From UBA5336 sp039818165 (lineage in GTDB: Bacteria; Pseudomonadota; Alphaproteobacteria; Caulobacterales; Hyphomonadaceae), in contig JBCBUL010000003.1 of NCBI GenBank assembly GCA_039818165.1, forward strand, positions 62,001-126,000: a DNA stretch of 64,000 nucleotides, given 5' to 3'. Within the stretch, counting starts at the first letter, position 1; every line of letters starts with the position of its first letter. Of this stretch, positions 8,834 to 17,967 are shown in pieces. Position numbers and translations under genes: made by a program. Below the pieces are notes generated by a model. The model had not been told where the DNA came from. It did no database searches and saw nothing but the letters and a program-made list of their open reading frames with translations.

Positions 8834-8959
8834 ATGAAAGTCAGATCCTCCCTGAAGGCCCTGAAGACACGTCACCGCGACTGCAAAGTTGTGCGCCGCC
8901 GGGGCAAAACATACGTCATCAACAAGACCGACCCCCGGTTTAAAGCAAAGCAGGGCTGA
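8834..8959 (+). CDS. rpmJ: 50S ribosomal protein L36
   Basis: A 41-residue basic protein, MKVRSSLKALKTRHRDCKVV followed by RRRGKTYVINKTDPRFKAKQG. It matches the alphaproteobacterial, zinc-independent form of L36 (KxYVINKxxPRFKAxQG ending); only one cysteine remains, so the four-ligand zinc site of the C+ form is absent. L36 binds 23S rRNA near the GTPase-associated centre late in assembly. It stands alone, divergent from mltB, as is usual in this group. Confidence 0.95.
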   Translation: MKVRSSLKALKTRHRDCKVVRRRGKTYVINKTDPRFKAKQG

Positions 8960-8997
8960 GCGGTAGGTGAACGCAGGCTACGGTTAACGGGGCCTGA

Positions 8998-9615
8998 ATG
9001 CATCCCTCCATCGTCCTTTTTGATCTGGGAAATGTTGTCGTCGACTGGGAGCCGCAAAAGCTCTACCGGCGGCGCTTTGGCGACAGTGTAAAAGCCGACT
9101 GGTTCTGCGCAAATATTTGCACGATGGCATGGCATACACTGCACGATGCCGGTGCCAGCTTCGACGACACGATTCCGGCGCTTCAGGCGGAGTGTCCAGA
9201 CTATGCCGACCATATCGCCGCCTGGCGGGGCGAATGGCTCGACATGTTCCACGGCTATGTTCCGGGAACGCCTCAGATCATCGCTGAACTCGAAGCTTCA
9301 CGTGTTCCGCTCTTTGGCCTTTCAAACCTGCCCGCGGAACTTGCGAGCGAGACGTTTGACGCATTCCCTATAATCAAGGTGCTGCGCGATGTCGTGGTCT
9401 CCGGCGAGGAAGGCATGGTGAAGCCTGATCCGCGCATTTACGATGTCGCCCTCGCCCGCATGGGCAATCCTGACCCATCCAGTGTTTTCTTCATCGATGA
9501 CAGGGACGACAATATCGATGCGGCCAGGGCAAAAGGCATGGACGGGCATGTTTTTGACGGTGCAGACGGGCTGCGCGACGCCCTGATCGCGAAAGGGTTA
9601 CTGGATCGCCCCTGA
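8998..9615 (+). CDS. HAD family hydrolase (haloacid dehalogenase-like phosphatase)
   Basis: A 205-residue protein with the four HAD motifs: FDLGNVVVDW (Asp9 nucleophile), FGLSNL (motif II), the Lys-bearing GEEGMVKPDPRIYDVA, and FFIDDRDDNIDAA (motif IV). The insert after motif I is a helical cap of type C1. YihX-like sugar phosphatases are the closest described type by layout. It probably dephosphorylates a small cytoplasmic metabolite. The start directly follows GTTAACGGGGCCTGA and lacks a strong ribosome-binding sequence. Confidence 0.85.
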   Translation: MHPSIVLFDLGNVVVDWEPQKLYRRRFGDSVKADWFCANICTMAWHTLHDAGASFDDTIPALQAECPDYADHIAAWRGEWLDMFHGYVPGTPQIIAELEASRVPLFGLSNLPAELASETFDAFPIIKVLRDVVVSGEEGMVKPDPRIYDVALARMGNPDPSSVFFIDDRDDNIDAARAKGMDGHVFDGADGLRDALIAKGLLDRP

Positions 9616-9659
9616 ATTGCCGCTTGCAGGCTTCGCCCGGCGCCCCATACTCTCGGTCC

Positions 9660-10190
9660 ATGTTCAAAGCGCTTTTCACCGCTGTCTTCCTGCTCGCTGC
9701 TGGCCCTGCCTACGGCCCACCAGACGATATGTTTGACCGGTTGGAAAACGCGCCAAGCGATGAAGAAGCCGAAGGCATTGCCCTCGACATCTGGAATGCC
9801 TGGCTGGAAAGCGGATCTCCCACGGTAGATATCCTCATGGAGCGCGCCGTGGACGCCCAGGCACGCGGTGATGCCAAGCATGCCCGCGCTCTCTATGACC
9901 GGATTATCCGTGTCCGCCCGGAATATGCCGAAGCATGGCACCGCCGCGCCACCCTTTTCCTCGAAAACGAGCAATATGACGAAGCCCTGCGCGACCTGAA
10001 TGAGGCGCTGCGTCACGAGCCCCGCCATTTCGGCGCCTGGCTTGGACTGGGCGTGATGCTTGAGCGCCTCGGTTCCACGAGTGAAGCACTGGAAGCGTAC
10101 CGCGAGGCGTTGGACATTTATCCCCGTTTGGAGGCCGCGCGCCGAGGCGAGGCCCGCCTTAAGGAAGTCTCGGACGGAACAGCCCTGTGA
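9660..10190 (+). CDS. periplasmic TPR protein
   Basis: 176 residues with a signal peptide (MFKALFTAVFLLAAGPAYG) and then three to four tetratricopeptide-like helical repeats, seen as ALYDRIIRVRPEYAEAWHRR, YDEALRDLNEALRHEPRHFGAW and EALEAYREALDIYPRLEAARR. The start at 9660 gives the signal peptide directly. TPRs bind partner proteins; the partner is unknown. It overlaps the next gene by four bases (GTGA), so the two are translated together. Confidence 0.8.
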   Translation: MFKALFTAVFLLAAGPAYGPPDDMFDRLENAPSDEEAEGIALDIWNAWLESGSPTVDILMERAVDAQARGDAKHARALYDRIIRVRPEYAEAWHRRATLFLENEQYDEALRDLNEALRHEPRHFGAWLGLGVMLERLGSTSEALEAYREALDIYPRLEAARRGEARLKEVSDGTAL

Positions 10191-11134
10191 AACGCGTGAT
10201 GATTCTGCTTCTTTTAGTGACCCTGGCCAGCAGCCTTGGAGCCTGCGTCCACAGTGTCATCTACACGTCCAATGTAGAGAACGCGTATCCGCCCGAAGGC
10301 GAGCAATTCAACATCAATGGCGCAGGCGTTCATGTGATCCGCGCTGGCGATGCCAACGGCGCACCTGTCCTTTTCATCCATGGCGCCAGCGCCAATGCGC
10401 ATGAATTCAAATGGACGCTCGCGCCGCGCCTGGAAGACCAGTTTGACCTCATGCTCGCGGATCGCCCGGGACACGGTTACTCAGACCGCCCGGAGGGCGC
10501 CCATATGCTGGAAATTCAAGCGGCACAGATGGCTGGCGTGCTCGAGCGGCTATCACCCGATGAGCCTGCTGTTGTGGTGGGGCACTCCTTTGGCGGCGCC
10601 GTCGCCCTGCGCCTTGCCCTTGACCATCCCGAACGGGTCAAGGGGCTTGTTCTGCTCGCGCCCGTTTCCCATGACTGGGGCGGTGGCGGGCAGGCTTGGT
10701 ACAACACATGGGCAACCACTCCGGTCCTCGGACCAGTATTCTCGAACATCGTGCCGCTGGTTGGACCCGGGCGGGCCGAAACGGGCGCCGTTTCCACCTT
10801 CCATCCAGCACCCGTGCCCGAGAATTACACCGAGAACTCAGCCACAAACCTGCTCTTCCGCCCCCCGACTTTCCGGGCCAACGCCCGCGATGTGATGGCT
10901 CTACGCGAGGAACTGACGGCTCAACAAACCCGCTATGGCGAGCTTTCCATGCCAGTCGTCCTCTTTTCCGGGTCCCAGGACACGGTCATCCTGCCCCAAC
11001 TCCATGCCGGGCGCCTGAAGGATGAAGTCGCTGACATCACGCTCGTGAAACTGCCCGATGAGGGGCACATGCCGCATCACCGGGAAGGCGAGCAGATTGC
11101 ACAAGCCATTGCCCGTCTGGCGAGCGCGCGCTAA
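10187..11134 (+). CDS. alpha/beta hydrolase, predicted lipoprotein
   Basis: 315 residues beginning at GTG. The N-terminus is a signal with lipobox LGAC (Cys20). The alpha/beta-hydrolase fold follows: oxyanion HGASANAHEF, nucleophile elbow GHSFGGA, an acid in SGSQDTV and the histidine in DEGHMPHH. It likely hydrolyses an ester or related bond outside the cytoplasm, attached to a membrane. It is coupled to the TPR gene through a four-base overlap. Substrate unknown. Confidence 0.85.
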   Translation: MKRVMILLLLVTLASSLGACVHSVIYTSNVENAYPPEGEQFNINGAGVHVIRAGDANGAPVLFIHGASANAHEFKWTLAPRLEDQFDLMLADRPGHGYSDRPEGAHMLEIQAAQMAGVLERLSPDEPAVVVGHSFGGAVALRLALDHPERVKGLVLLAPVSHDWGGGGQAWYNTWATTPVLGPVFSNIVPLVGPGRAETGAVSTFHPAPVPENYTENSATNLLFRPPTFRANARDVMALREELTAQQTRYGELSMPVVLFSGSQDTVILPQLHAGRLKDEVADITLVKLPDEGHMPHHREGEQIAQAIARLASAR

Positions 11135-11172
11135 GCCCCGCGCTTTCCCAATTTCGCCAAAGGATCTTTGCC

Positions 11173-11433
11173 ATGGATGACGTCAGCTCCAGCCACTTGA
11201 ACGAAACCACCAAGGAAAAGCTGCGCCAGACCATCGACCGCATAGAGCGCCTCGAAGAAGAGAAGAAAGAGGTGGCTGAGCAGATCAAGGAGATCTACGC
11301 CGAAGCCAAGGCGTTCGGGTTCGACACCAAGGCCCTGCGCCAGGTGATCCGTATCCGCAAGGTCGACCGGGCCGAGCGCGAAGAGCAGGAAATGGTGCTG
11401 GACACCTACCTCGCCGCCCTTGGCGAAATCTGA
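11173..11433 (+). CDS. gapR: nucleoid-associated protein GapR (DUF2312)
   Basis: 86 residues that match the DUF2312/GapR family along their length: IDRIERLEEEKKEVAEQIKEIYAEAK coiled coil, GFDTKALRQVIRIRK and a C-terminal LDTYLAALGEI. In Caulobacter GapR is an essential AT-rich DNA binding protein that encircles overtwisted DNA ahead of polymerases and supports replication with gyrase and topoisomerase IV. AAAGGA lies upstream of the ATG. It is followed seven bases later by the next gene. Confidence 0.93.
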   Translation: MDDVSSSHLNETTKEKLRQTIDRIERLEEEKKEVAEQIKEIYAEAKAFGFDTKALRQVIRIRKVDRAEREEQEMVLDTYLAALGEI

Positions 11434-11440
11434 TCGCCTG

Positions 11441-11875
11441 ATGGATCTCGACGCAGCGACATTCGAACTCGACGCCTGGTGCCAGTCCTATGTCACCGCA
11501 TTTTCAACGTATGATGTCGCCGCAATAGGCGCCCATTGGGCGTTTCCGGCCCTGATCCTGGTGAACGGCGCACCGGTTCTGCTGCCATCGCGGGAGAAGT
11601 TCGATCGCAACACGCAAAACCTCTGCGCTTTTTATCGTGCGCAGTCGGTTGCCGCCGCAGAGCGCAAGCTGCTGGACGTTCTGGTTATGACATCAACCAC
11701 AGCGGCAATCTGCGTGGCCGACACAATGCTGAACGAAGCCGGCGAAGAGATCACCAGTTGGCGGGCGGCTTACACGCTCACACGCACGCAAGAGGGCTGG
11801 CGCGCCTGCCTGGCGGATGTAGGCGGGGAAATGGCGGCATGGGCTGCACGCGGCACACCCCTTGGCGGCACCTAA
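11441..11875 (+). CDS. NTF2-like uncharacterised protein
   Basis: 144 residues. The N-terminal LDAWCQSYVTAFSTYDVAAIGAHW and later tryptophan-containing strands (SWRAAYTLTRTQEGWRACLADVG) have the cone-shaped NTF2/SnoaL-like pattern (long helix, then a sheet). No catalytic residues can be named. The ATG at 11441 is chosen since the earlier frame start lies inside gapR. It lies between gapR and the AIM24-like gene in a tight same-strand run. Confidence 0.6.
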   Translation: MDLDAATFELDAWCQSYVTAFSTYDVAAIGAHWAFPALILVNGAPVLLPSREKFDRNTQNLCAFYRAQSVAAAERKLLDVLVMTSTTAAICVADTMLNEAGEEITSWRAAYTLTRTQEGWRACLADVGGEMAAWAARGTPLGGT

Positions 11876-11900
11876 CAAAGCCCCCATCTCAAGCCAAACC

Positions 11901-12614
11901 ATGGATACAGTGACAGCCACGCCTGCGCCAGCAACAGTGCCGAAAACGGCTGACCATGGCATTGGGGTTGGCGGTGAAATTCTAACGCTCGCCCTGCAAC
12001 CAGGCGAGAGCGCTTTCATTCGCCGCTCCAGCCTGGTGTTCGCCAAGGGTGATTTTGGCTTGACCACCCACCGGATCGCCCGGACTCGGATCAATATCTT
12101 CGCCCTGTTTTCCGGCGATGTCCGCTGGGCGAACCGGTATGACGCCAAGGATGGCCCGGTCACGCTGATGGCTGCCCGGGACTATCCGGGGCGGATCGTG
12201 GCTCTTCCTGTCTCGCCTGATCGCCCGCTTTTCCTACAACCGACCCGCTACCTCGCCCATCGCGGCGACCTGACCTTCAATGTCCGCCGCGTTGCCAAGA
12301 AAGAATTCTGGACGCTGGCAGAAGTGCGCGGCACAGGCCGGGTCTACATCAAGCTGCCCGGAGAGCCGAAAATCGTTCCGCTTTCTTCCGATGGCGCCAT
12401 CGTGGACACAAACTATATCGCCGCCGTCTCCGGTGAATTTAAGGCGTATGGCAAGGTGTTTACCTCCGGCGAAGTGATGAAAAGCGGCGAGCTTTCCAAT
12501 GTGCGCCTGTCCGGAGCGGGGCACTTTGTGTTGCAATCGCAGAACCCGGAGGAAGCTGGAAACGATGGCGGCGGCGGCATCATCGGTTCCATCCTGAACG
12601 CCCTGCCTTTCTAA
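11901..12614 (+). CDS. AIM24 family protein
   Basis: 237 residues, rich in beta strand and glycine, ending GGGIIGSILNALPF. Blocks such as LALQPGESAFIRRSSLVF, PGRIVALPVSPDRPLFLQPTRYLAH and VRGTGRVYIKLPG are characteristic of the AIM24/TIGR00266 family (yeast AIM24 is mitochondrial; the bacterial role is unknown). A TTG start 13 codons upstream is also open, overlapping the preceding gene; I prefer the ATG. Confidence 0.7.
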   Translation: MDTVTATPAPATVPKTADHGIGVGGEILTLALQPGESAFIRRSSLVFAKGDFGLTTHRIARTRINIFALFSGDVRWANRYDAKDGPVTLMAARDYPGRIVALPVSPDRPLFLQPTRYLAHRGDLTFNVRRVAKKEFWTLAEVRGTGRVYIKLPGEPKIVPLSSDGAIVDTNYIAAVSGEFKAYGKVFTSGEVMKSGELSNVRLSGAGHFVLQSQNPEEAGNDGGGGIIGSILNALPF

Positions 12615-12631
12615 GCCGAGCGACACAGCCT

Positions 12632-13105
12632 ATGTCTCAGGTCATGGGCCGTGAGATTGACGAACGAAAGAAACGGGCTGCGCTGCGAAAGCTCAGAAAA
12701 GCAGCCGCCTTGGCCGAATCCGGCCTTGGCCCGCCCCTGTCCGACTGGGAACGGGAGTTCCTAGAGGAGGTGGAGGCGAGGATCGAGACCTATGGCTCGG
12801 CCTTCGGCGATCCTGAAAAGGGTGATCTCGAAGAGCCCCTGTCAGCCCTTCAGAAAGTAAAGCTCAAAGAGATCGACAAGAAAGCCCGCGGCAAGGGGCT
12901 GAAGCGCGGTGGCTTCAAGCGTCGCAATTCAGACCGCCCCAACGACCAAGAACCTACCGATGACGCCCCGCCCCCCAAGCTCGGCATAACGCCGATCTCC
13001 CGCCAAGCTACTCCAAAACCACCGAAAAAAGTGTCACCCGCACCCACCTCCGCCAAACCAACGAAACCCGTCTTCAAAGTCATCGATGGCGGCAAGTCCG
13101 ACTGA
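12632..13105 (+). CDS. uncharacterised charged protein
   Basis: 157 residues. The N-terminal half is helical and charged (ERKKRAALRKLRKAAALAES ... DWEREFLEEVEARIETYGSAF); the C-terminal half is a Lys/Pro/Ala-rich tail likely disordered, ending KPVFKVIDGGKSD. No family recognised. It follows the AIM24-like gene by 17 bases on the same strand. The basic tail would suit nucleic-acid or ribosome contact, but this is only inference. Confidence 0.6.
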   Translation: MSQVMGREIDERKKRAALRKLRKAAALAESGLGPPLSDWEREFLEEVEARIETYGSAFGDPEKGDLEEPLSALQKVKLKEIDKKARGKGLKRGGFKRRNSDRPNDQEPTDDAPPPKLGITPISRQATPKPPKKVSPAPTSAKPTKPVFKVIDGGKSD

Positions 13106-13176
13106 TCCCAGCGATGGAATGATCCCCCATTCCGTCTTCGACGTACAAAAAGATATCCAAACCAAAGGACCCCACC

Positions 13177-14031
13177 ATGCAAACCGTTGTGATCACGGGC
13201 GCCTCATCCGGAATTGGCCGCGCCGCCGCCCGCCATCTCGCGGCAAAGGGCTGGCGCGTCTTCGCAGGTGTCCGAAAATCCTCCGATGCAGACGCTTTGG
13301 ACGGGGACCACGAGAACATTGTGCCCCTCATCCTTGATGTCGCCGATGGCGAGTCCCTGAACGCGGCGGTGGCAACAGTTGACCAGGCCCTTGGCGGCGC
13401 GAAACTTTCGGGACTGGTGAACAATGCGGGCATCGCCCAGATGGGACCCCTGGTGCTCCAGCCGCTTGATGAGATTGAAGCGCATTTCAAAGTGAACGTT
13501 TTCGGCGCCATCGCCTGCACCCAAGCGTTTGCTCCCCTTCTCGGCATGGAGCGACAGCGGACAGGTTCGCCCGGCCGCATCATCAACATCACTTCTGTGG
13601 GCGGGAGAATCGCCTCGCCGTTCCTTGGCGCTTACACGGCGACCAAGCACGCGCTGGAAAGCGTCACCGACACATTGCGGCGCGAATTGGTGATCTATGG
13701 GATTGATTCCATTGCCGTTGGCCCCGGTGCGGTGAAGACGCCGATCTGGGACAAGGCAGAAGAAAAGAACGAAGATACGCCCTATGCCAATTCAGAATGG
13801 GCGGACGCTATCGATAGGTTCTCCCAGACCTTGCTCCAGGGTGGGCGCGACGGGCTATCGGCAGAACACATTGCAAATGTAATCGAGACGGCCCTGTCCG
13901 ATCCCAGCCCCAAGGCGCGCTATGCGCCGGTGCCAAACAAGCTAACCAATTTTACCATCCCGACGCGCCTGCCGAAACGTTGGCTCGACGGCATCTTTGC
14001 CAGCCGTTTCGGGATGAAGAAACCAGCTTGA
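13177..14031 (+). CDS. short-chain dehydrogenase/reductase
   Basis: 284 residues, classical SDR. TGASSGIG (7-14) binds NAD(P); NNAG stands in GLVNNAGIAQ; the catalytic set is Ser in INITSVGG and YTATK for Tyr-x-x-x-Lys. AAAGGA lies upstream of the ATG. It would oxidise or reduce an alcohol/ketone; substrate unknown. It lies at the end of a plus-strand run and is convergent with the thioredoxin-like gene. Confidence 0.88.
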   Translation: MQTVVITGASSGIGRAAARHLAAKGWRVFAGVRKSSDADALDGDHENIVPLILDVADGESLNAAVATVDQALGGAKLSGLVNNAGIAQMGPLVLQPLDEIEAHFKVNVFGAIACTQAFAPLLGMERQRTGSPGRIINITSVGGRIASPFLGAYTATKHALESVTDTLRRELVIYGIDSIAVGPGAVKTPIWDKAEEKNEDTPYANSEWADAIDRFSQTLLQGGRDGLSAEHIANVIETALSDPSPKARYAPVPNKLTNFTIPTRLPKRWLDGIFASRFGMKKPA

Positions 14032-14062
14032 GGCTTCTCCAGCAATATAGCGTTTCCACCTG

Positions 14063-14494
14063 CTACGCGGCTGCAGTCTCCAGAGCCTCCCGGATTTCGG
14101 CCGAGCTCATATTCTTGTTGATTTCGCCGACCACTGTCCCGGTTTCGAGGTCGACAACGACCATGCGCCCAGTGGTCACGCCATCGGCATAGTGCGTGCG
14201 AAGGGCCGACCCCACGCCCGCCGTCTCTGCGCCCGCGAAGAATGCGTCAACATCGCGGTCAGTATAGTCCAGCACAACAAAATGAATGCCTTCCGGGTCG
14301 CCCCCGGCGCGCGCTTCGGTGATTTTTGGATCGAGCGCACGACAGCTGCCGCACCAACTCGCATAACTCAGCGCTGCAACAATCCGGTCGTCTTCAGCCG
14401 GTGCGGTCACCTCCATGGAGGCCACATTTGACGGTGTCGCGGGTGAACACGCTGCAATCAAGCCCAGGAAGGCGGCGGCGAATAGGCGTTTCAT
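14063..14494 (-). CDS. thioredoxin-like lipoprotein
   Basis: 143 residues. MKRLFAAAFLGLIAAC is a lipoprotein signal (Cys16). The thioredoxin-like part has SWCGSC (Cys48 and Cys51) followed by RALDPKI, and LETGTVVGEINKNMS near the end. It probably takes part in thiol-disulfide exchange in the cell envelope. The start at 14494 gives the lipoprotein signal; a longer frame upstream has none. It is convergent with the SDR gene and divergent from the MBL gene. Confidence 0.75.
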   Translation of the reverse strand: MKRLFAAAFLGLIAACSPATPSNVASMEVTAPAEDDRIVAALSYASWCGSCRALDPKITEARAGGDPEGIHFVVLDYTDRDVDAFFAGAETAGVGSALRTHYADGVTTGRMVVVDLETGTVVGEINKNMSSAEIREALETAAA

Positions 14495-14656
14495 GGCAGT
14501 GCTCCGGTCGGTTGTTTCGCTTGTGAGTACAGCCAATTGGTGATCGAGCGCATCTCACATGCGTGTGACCAAAGTCGACTTAGTGTTCAGGCAAGAAAGC
14601 TCAGTCCCGCGACGGCAGTGATTGGCCAAGCCGCGTGATCATGTCATGTCTGGGCA

Positions 14657-15721
14657 ATGGACGGATTTCAGAGCAAGACTGCGGGTAAGGGAGGTCTCAC
14701 CTACCCCTTCGGCGACGCCACGCCTGCCACGGGCGAAACCCTGGAGATTACCCCGAGGGTCCATTGGGTGCGAATGCCGCTGCCCTTTTCCCTAAAGTTC
14801 ATCAATCTCTGGCTGGTGGATGATGGGGATAGTTGGACGATCATTGATACCGGCATGCCGCTCGACGACACCAAGCAAGCCTGGCGAGACATCTTCGAGG
14901 CGAAGCTGGACGACCGCCCCGTGACGCGCATCATCGTGACCCACATGCACCCAGACCATGTTGGCAACGCGGGTTGGCTCAGCCGGAAATTCCCCGATGC
15001 GCAGCTGTGGATGAGCCGGCTCGAATACATCACCTGCCGCATGCTCGTGGCAGATACGGGCCGCGAAGCACCGCAAGCTGGCATTGATTTCTACACACGC
15101 GCGGGCTGGAGCGCCGAACAGATCGACGTTTACAAGTCCCGCTTCGGGGGATTTGGCCGGGGCGTCAGCCAGATGCCCGACGCGTACAGGCGGTTGGAAG
15201 ACGGCAACACGTTTGAAATGGCGGGCGAAACGTGGCGCGTGATTATCGGAAATGGCCATTCGCCTGAACATGCTTGCCTGTACTGCGAGGCGCTGAGCCT
15301 GTTCATTTCGGGTGACCAAATCCTGCCGCGCATTTCATCGAACGTGTCCGTTTTCCCAACAGAGCCGAGCGCAAATCCGCTGGCTGACTGGCTCTCCAGT
15401 TGCGAAAAGCTGCGCGCAGCTCTTCCCGAAGATGTCCTCGTACTGCCCGCCCATAACGAGCCGTTCGTAGGCGCCCACAAACGTCTTACCCATCTGATTG
15501 ATGGCCACGAGGCCGCCCTGGAGCGCCTCCATCAGCGTCTGAGCGAAGCCCCGCGACGCGTAATTGATACGTTCCCGGCCCTGTTCGGCCGCAAGATTGA
15601 AGACGGCGACATGGGCATGGCGACGGGTGAAGCCCTGGCGCACCTCAACCTCCTGATAGACAGGGACCAGGCCAGCGTGCGTCGCGATAGCGAAGGCGTC
15701 GATTGGTACAGCGCACGCTGA
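14657..15721 (+). CDS. MBL-fold metallo-hydrolase
   Basis: 354 residues with the metallo-beta-lactamase metal motif THMHPDHVGN (His96, His98, Asp100, His101) and a later GNGHSPEHACL and LPAHNEPF supplying further ligands. The C-terminal third (HEAALERLHQRLSEAPRRVID) is helical, as in the hydrolase/DNA-binding type family of MBL proteins. Function could be a thioesterase or glyoxalase-II-like hydrolase. It stands alone between divergent and same-strand neighbours. Confidence 0.85.
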   Translation: MDGFQSKTAGKGGLTYPFGDATPATGETLEITPRVHWVRMPLPFSLKFINLWLVDDGDSWTIIDTGMPLDDTKQAWRDIFEAKLDDRPVTRIIVTHMHPDHVGNAGWLSRKFPDAQLWMSRLEYITCRMLVADTGREAPQAGIDFYTRAGWSAEQIDVYKSRFGGFGRGVSQMPDAYRRLEDGNTFEMAGETWRVIIGNGHSPEHACLYCEALSLFISGDQILPRISSNVSVFPTEPSANPLADWLSSCEKLRAALPEDVLVLPAHNEPFVGAHKRLTHLIDGHEAALERLHQRLSEAPRRVIDTFPALFGRKIEDGDMGMATGEALAHLNLLIDRDQASVRRDSEGVDWYSAR

Positions 15722-15825
15722 CTTTTTGCGCCAATTACAGTGCCCAGGCAGATTTATCGTCGCAATCTGCGCCAGCGATGGCTAGATAATCGTTCGCATT
15801 CGAGACTAGGACCAGAGGCGGGCCC

Positions 15826-16689
15826 ATGGCGACTGATCAAACCTCCAGCGATGGGACAGACGCGCCGCAAAAGCCTACGCTAGGAGACAAGGTCAAGCGC
15901 GAGGCAAAGGAGTGGGGCACAACACTGTCGGTGTTTATTCCCCTGTTTTTCTTCTTTTCCATGATGTTTTACGAGCAACGTGTGATCCCCTCGGAAAGCA
16001 TGGTGCCGAACCTGCGGGTTGGAGATCGCGTCGCCGTGGCGAAGTTCGCCTACGGTTTCAATCGCCACTCCGTGCCCTGGGGCCTTGGAAAGCTGTTGCC
16101 GCTTGGCGACGGCACCCTGTTCCAGAAAGACCCCAAGCATGGCGACGTAGTGGTGTTCGAGCACCCGCATTTTAACCGCGTGATGATCAAGCGCGTGATC
16201 GGATTGCCCGGTGACCGCATCGAAATGCGCGGCGAACAGCTCTTCATGAATGGTGAGCCCGTCACGACCAGTTTTGAAGGCCGTCTGAACTACCGTCCAC
16301 ACACTGAGGCCGTTTCCAGATCTGCCCGGGTCTACACGGAAACCATTGGTGGCAAGACGTGGACGACACACCAGTGGGAGCAAGGCTCGCCAGGCGACTC
16401 AACAGTCGTCTTCGAAGTGCCAGAAGGCCATGTCCTGTTCATGGGCGACAATCGAGACAATTCAAAGGATGGGCGCGATCTCTCCGGCCACTGCCCCGCG
16501 CGCGACGGTGTCGTCAGCGAGGCCGGCTGCGACCTGCCCCCCGGCATCAGTGCTGAGCGCGCCTCGGTTGGGTTTGTTCCCATGGACCACCTGATTGGCC
16601 GAGCCGAGACAGTTATCCTGTCCACTTACCGATGCCGCAGCTCGGCCGACAGTGAGTGTCTTGATGGCCGCCTTTGGAAGGGCCTCTGA
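15826..16689 (+). CDS. lepB: signal peptidase I
   Basis: 287 residues. A hydrophobic segment (about 33-48) anchors the protein; IPSESMVPNL contains nucleophile Ser58, IKRVIGLPGD contains general base Lys122, and MGDNRDNSKDGR is the conserved box E. It removes signal peptides of Sec and Tat exports at the periplasmic face of the inner membrane. There is a modest purine-rich stretch (AGAGGCGGG) before ATG. No rnc follows, unlike the lepB-rnc-era order of many relatives, so this may be a second signal peptidase. Confidence 0.92.
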   Translation: MATDQTSSDGTDAPQKPTLGDKVKREAKEWGTTLSVFIPLFFFFSMMFYEQRVIPSESMVPNLRVGDRVAVAKFAYGFNRHSVPWGLGKLLPLGDGTLFQKDPKHGDVVVFEHPHFNRVMIKRVIGLPGDRIEMRGEQLFMNGEPVTTSFEGRLNYRPHTEAVSRSARVYTETIGGKTWTTHQWEQGSPGDSTVVFEVPEGHVLFMGDNRDNSKDGRDLSGHCPARDGVVSEAGCDLPPGISAERASVGFVPMDHLIGRAETVILSTYRCRSSADSECLDGRLWKGL

Positions 16690-16775
16690 CAGACCGCGAT
16701 ACACGCTGACCCAATTCAGCAGCCGGGCGCAGAACGCCTTGCCGCCGCGCGAGGTTCCGGCTAGGTCCCGCGCTG

Positions 16776-17429
16776 ATGACCGCCGTTCCCGCCCCCCATG
16801 ATCCGTTGGAAGACACTCCAACACCAGACCTGCAGGTTGCCGATGAACCGGTGCGCGGGCCTATCATCATTTCCCGCCATGGCCGACCTGCATTGAACCG
16901 CAAGCTGGGCCCGAGACTGACGTGGCGGGAGTACATTGACTGGTGGGCCAGGTATGAAACCGGAAGTCTGGCCGAGGGACAGATTGCGCCAGAGTCTCTG
17001 AAAAAGGCTGTGCAGGATGCCGATCTTGTCCTGACGTCCCAGCGCCCCCGTGCCCAGGAGACGGCCGCCCTGGCAGCGCCCCACGCCGACGCTGAGATTC
17101 ACGCCCTCTTCAACGAGGCGCCGCTTCCGCCGCCCCGCCTGCCGGGTGTGAGATACCTGCCCAAGACCTGGAACGTGCTCGCCAGGTCAGCCTGGCTCAC
17201 CGGGCATTCACTAGATGGAGAGTCCGTGGCCGAAGCACGCGCACGTGCCGGAAGAGCTGCGGATCACCTGCACGAAGCATCTCGAAAGGGAAAGGTCTAC
17301 CTGGCAGCCCATGGCTGGTTCAACCGCATGCTGCGCCCTGAACTGCGGGCGCGCGGTTGGCGCGAAGTGCAGAATGGCGGAGACGCCTATTGGAGTTTCA
17401 GGGTCTTCGAGTACCACAAACAGCGCTAG
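16776..17429 (+). CDS. histidine phosphatase family protein
   Basis: 217 residues with the RHG motif of the phosphoglycerate mutase-like superfamily (SRHGRP, catalytic His35) and the second histidine in YLAAHGWFNRML. ADLVLTSQRPRAQETAA is the usual conserved substrate-binding region. It is a cytoplasmic phosphatase with unknown substrate. The gene follows lepB by 86 bases and converges on the next gene. Confidence 0.8.
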   Translation: MTAVPAPHDPLEDTPTPDLQVADEPVRGPIIISRHGRPALNRKLGPRLTWREYIDWWARYETGSLAEGQIAPESLKKAVQDADLVLTSQRPRAQETAALAAPHADAEIHALFNEAPLPPPRLPGVRYLPKTWNVLARSAWLTGHSLDGESVAEARARAGRAADHLHEASRKGKVYLAAHGWFNRMLRPELRARGWREVQNGGDAYWSFRVFEYHKQR

Positions 17430-17446
17430 CGAAGCCTGGCCCGTTA

Positions 17447-17842
17447 TTAGCCAACCATGCGATCCAAGTCTTCGAGCGCTGAGACAGTGATCTGGTCCAC
17501 AGTGTCTTTCTGTTTCAAACGGCTTCCATCCGGAAAACGCACATCCCGCCAGAGTTGGAGTTTGGCCCGGACTTCGTTGCAAGAGTCGGACTCGGTTTCG
17601 CGAATTTCACTCATCAGACGGTCACTCTTATTTCTGAGCTCATCGCGCTGCGCGTCCAATTTGTAGAACAGTTGAGTATTCGCTTGTTCAGAAAAGAACA
17701 ATTCGTCCTGGCGAGCCTCAATCTTCGCGATTTCCTCGCGGCATGCATACCATTCGGCAACTAGCGTTGCGACGGTTGTCCGGCGCTCACTTTCCGTTTG
17801 GAGCGCTGTTACGGGCGACTTCTTGTGTTTTTCTGATGCCAT
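17447..17842 (-). CDS. uncharacterised coiled-coil protein
   Basis: 131 residues starting MASEKHKKSP. The centre (AEWYACREEIAKIEARQDEL and YKLDAQRDELRNKSDRLMSE) reads as coiled coil. The C-terminus FPDGSRLKQKDTVDQITV is less regular. The start was chosen at 17842 because an upstream extension is cysteine- and proline-rich and not protein-like. Codon use is less GC-biased than the neighbours, suggesting a strain-specific gene. No family recognised. Confidence 0.5.
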   Translation of the reverse strand: MASEKHKKSPVTALQTESERRTTVATLVAEWYACREEIAKIEARQDELFFSEQANTQLFYKLDAQRDELRNKSDRLMSEIRETESDSCNEVRAKLQLWRDVRFPDGSRLKQKDTVDQITVSALEDLDRMVG

Positions 17843-17967
17843 GTTCTTAAATGCCTGACTTACGATTGCAGGCTGATACTTGGGGCCACGGCATAGCGCC
17901 ATCCCGTAATCACACGACAAAAGCAGTTGTGGTTAAGGCCGGGCGCGCGGACGTGTGCGTGGTGACC

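Noticed and set aside
8980..8994. TTAA-N7-TGAA as a CtrA box before the HAD gene
   Set aside because: One mismatch and it abuts the start codon; such near matches are expected by chance.
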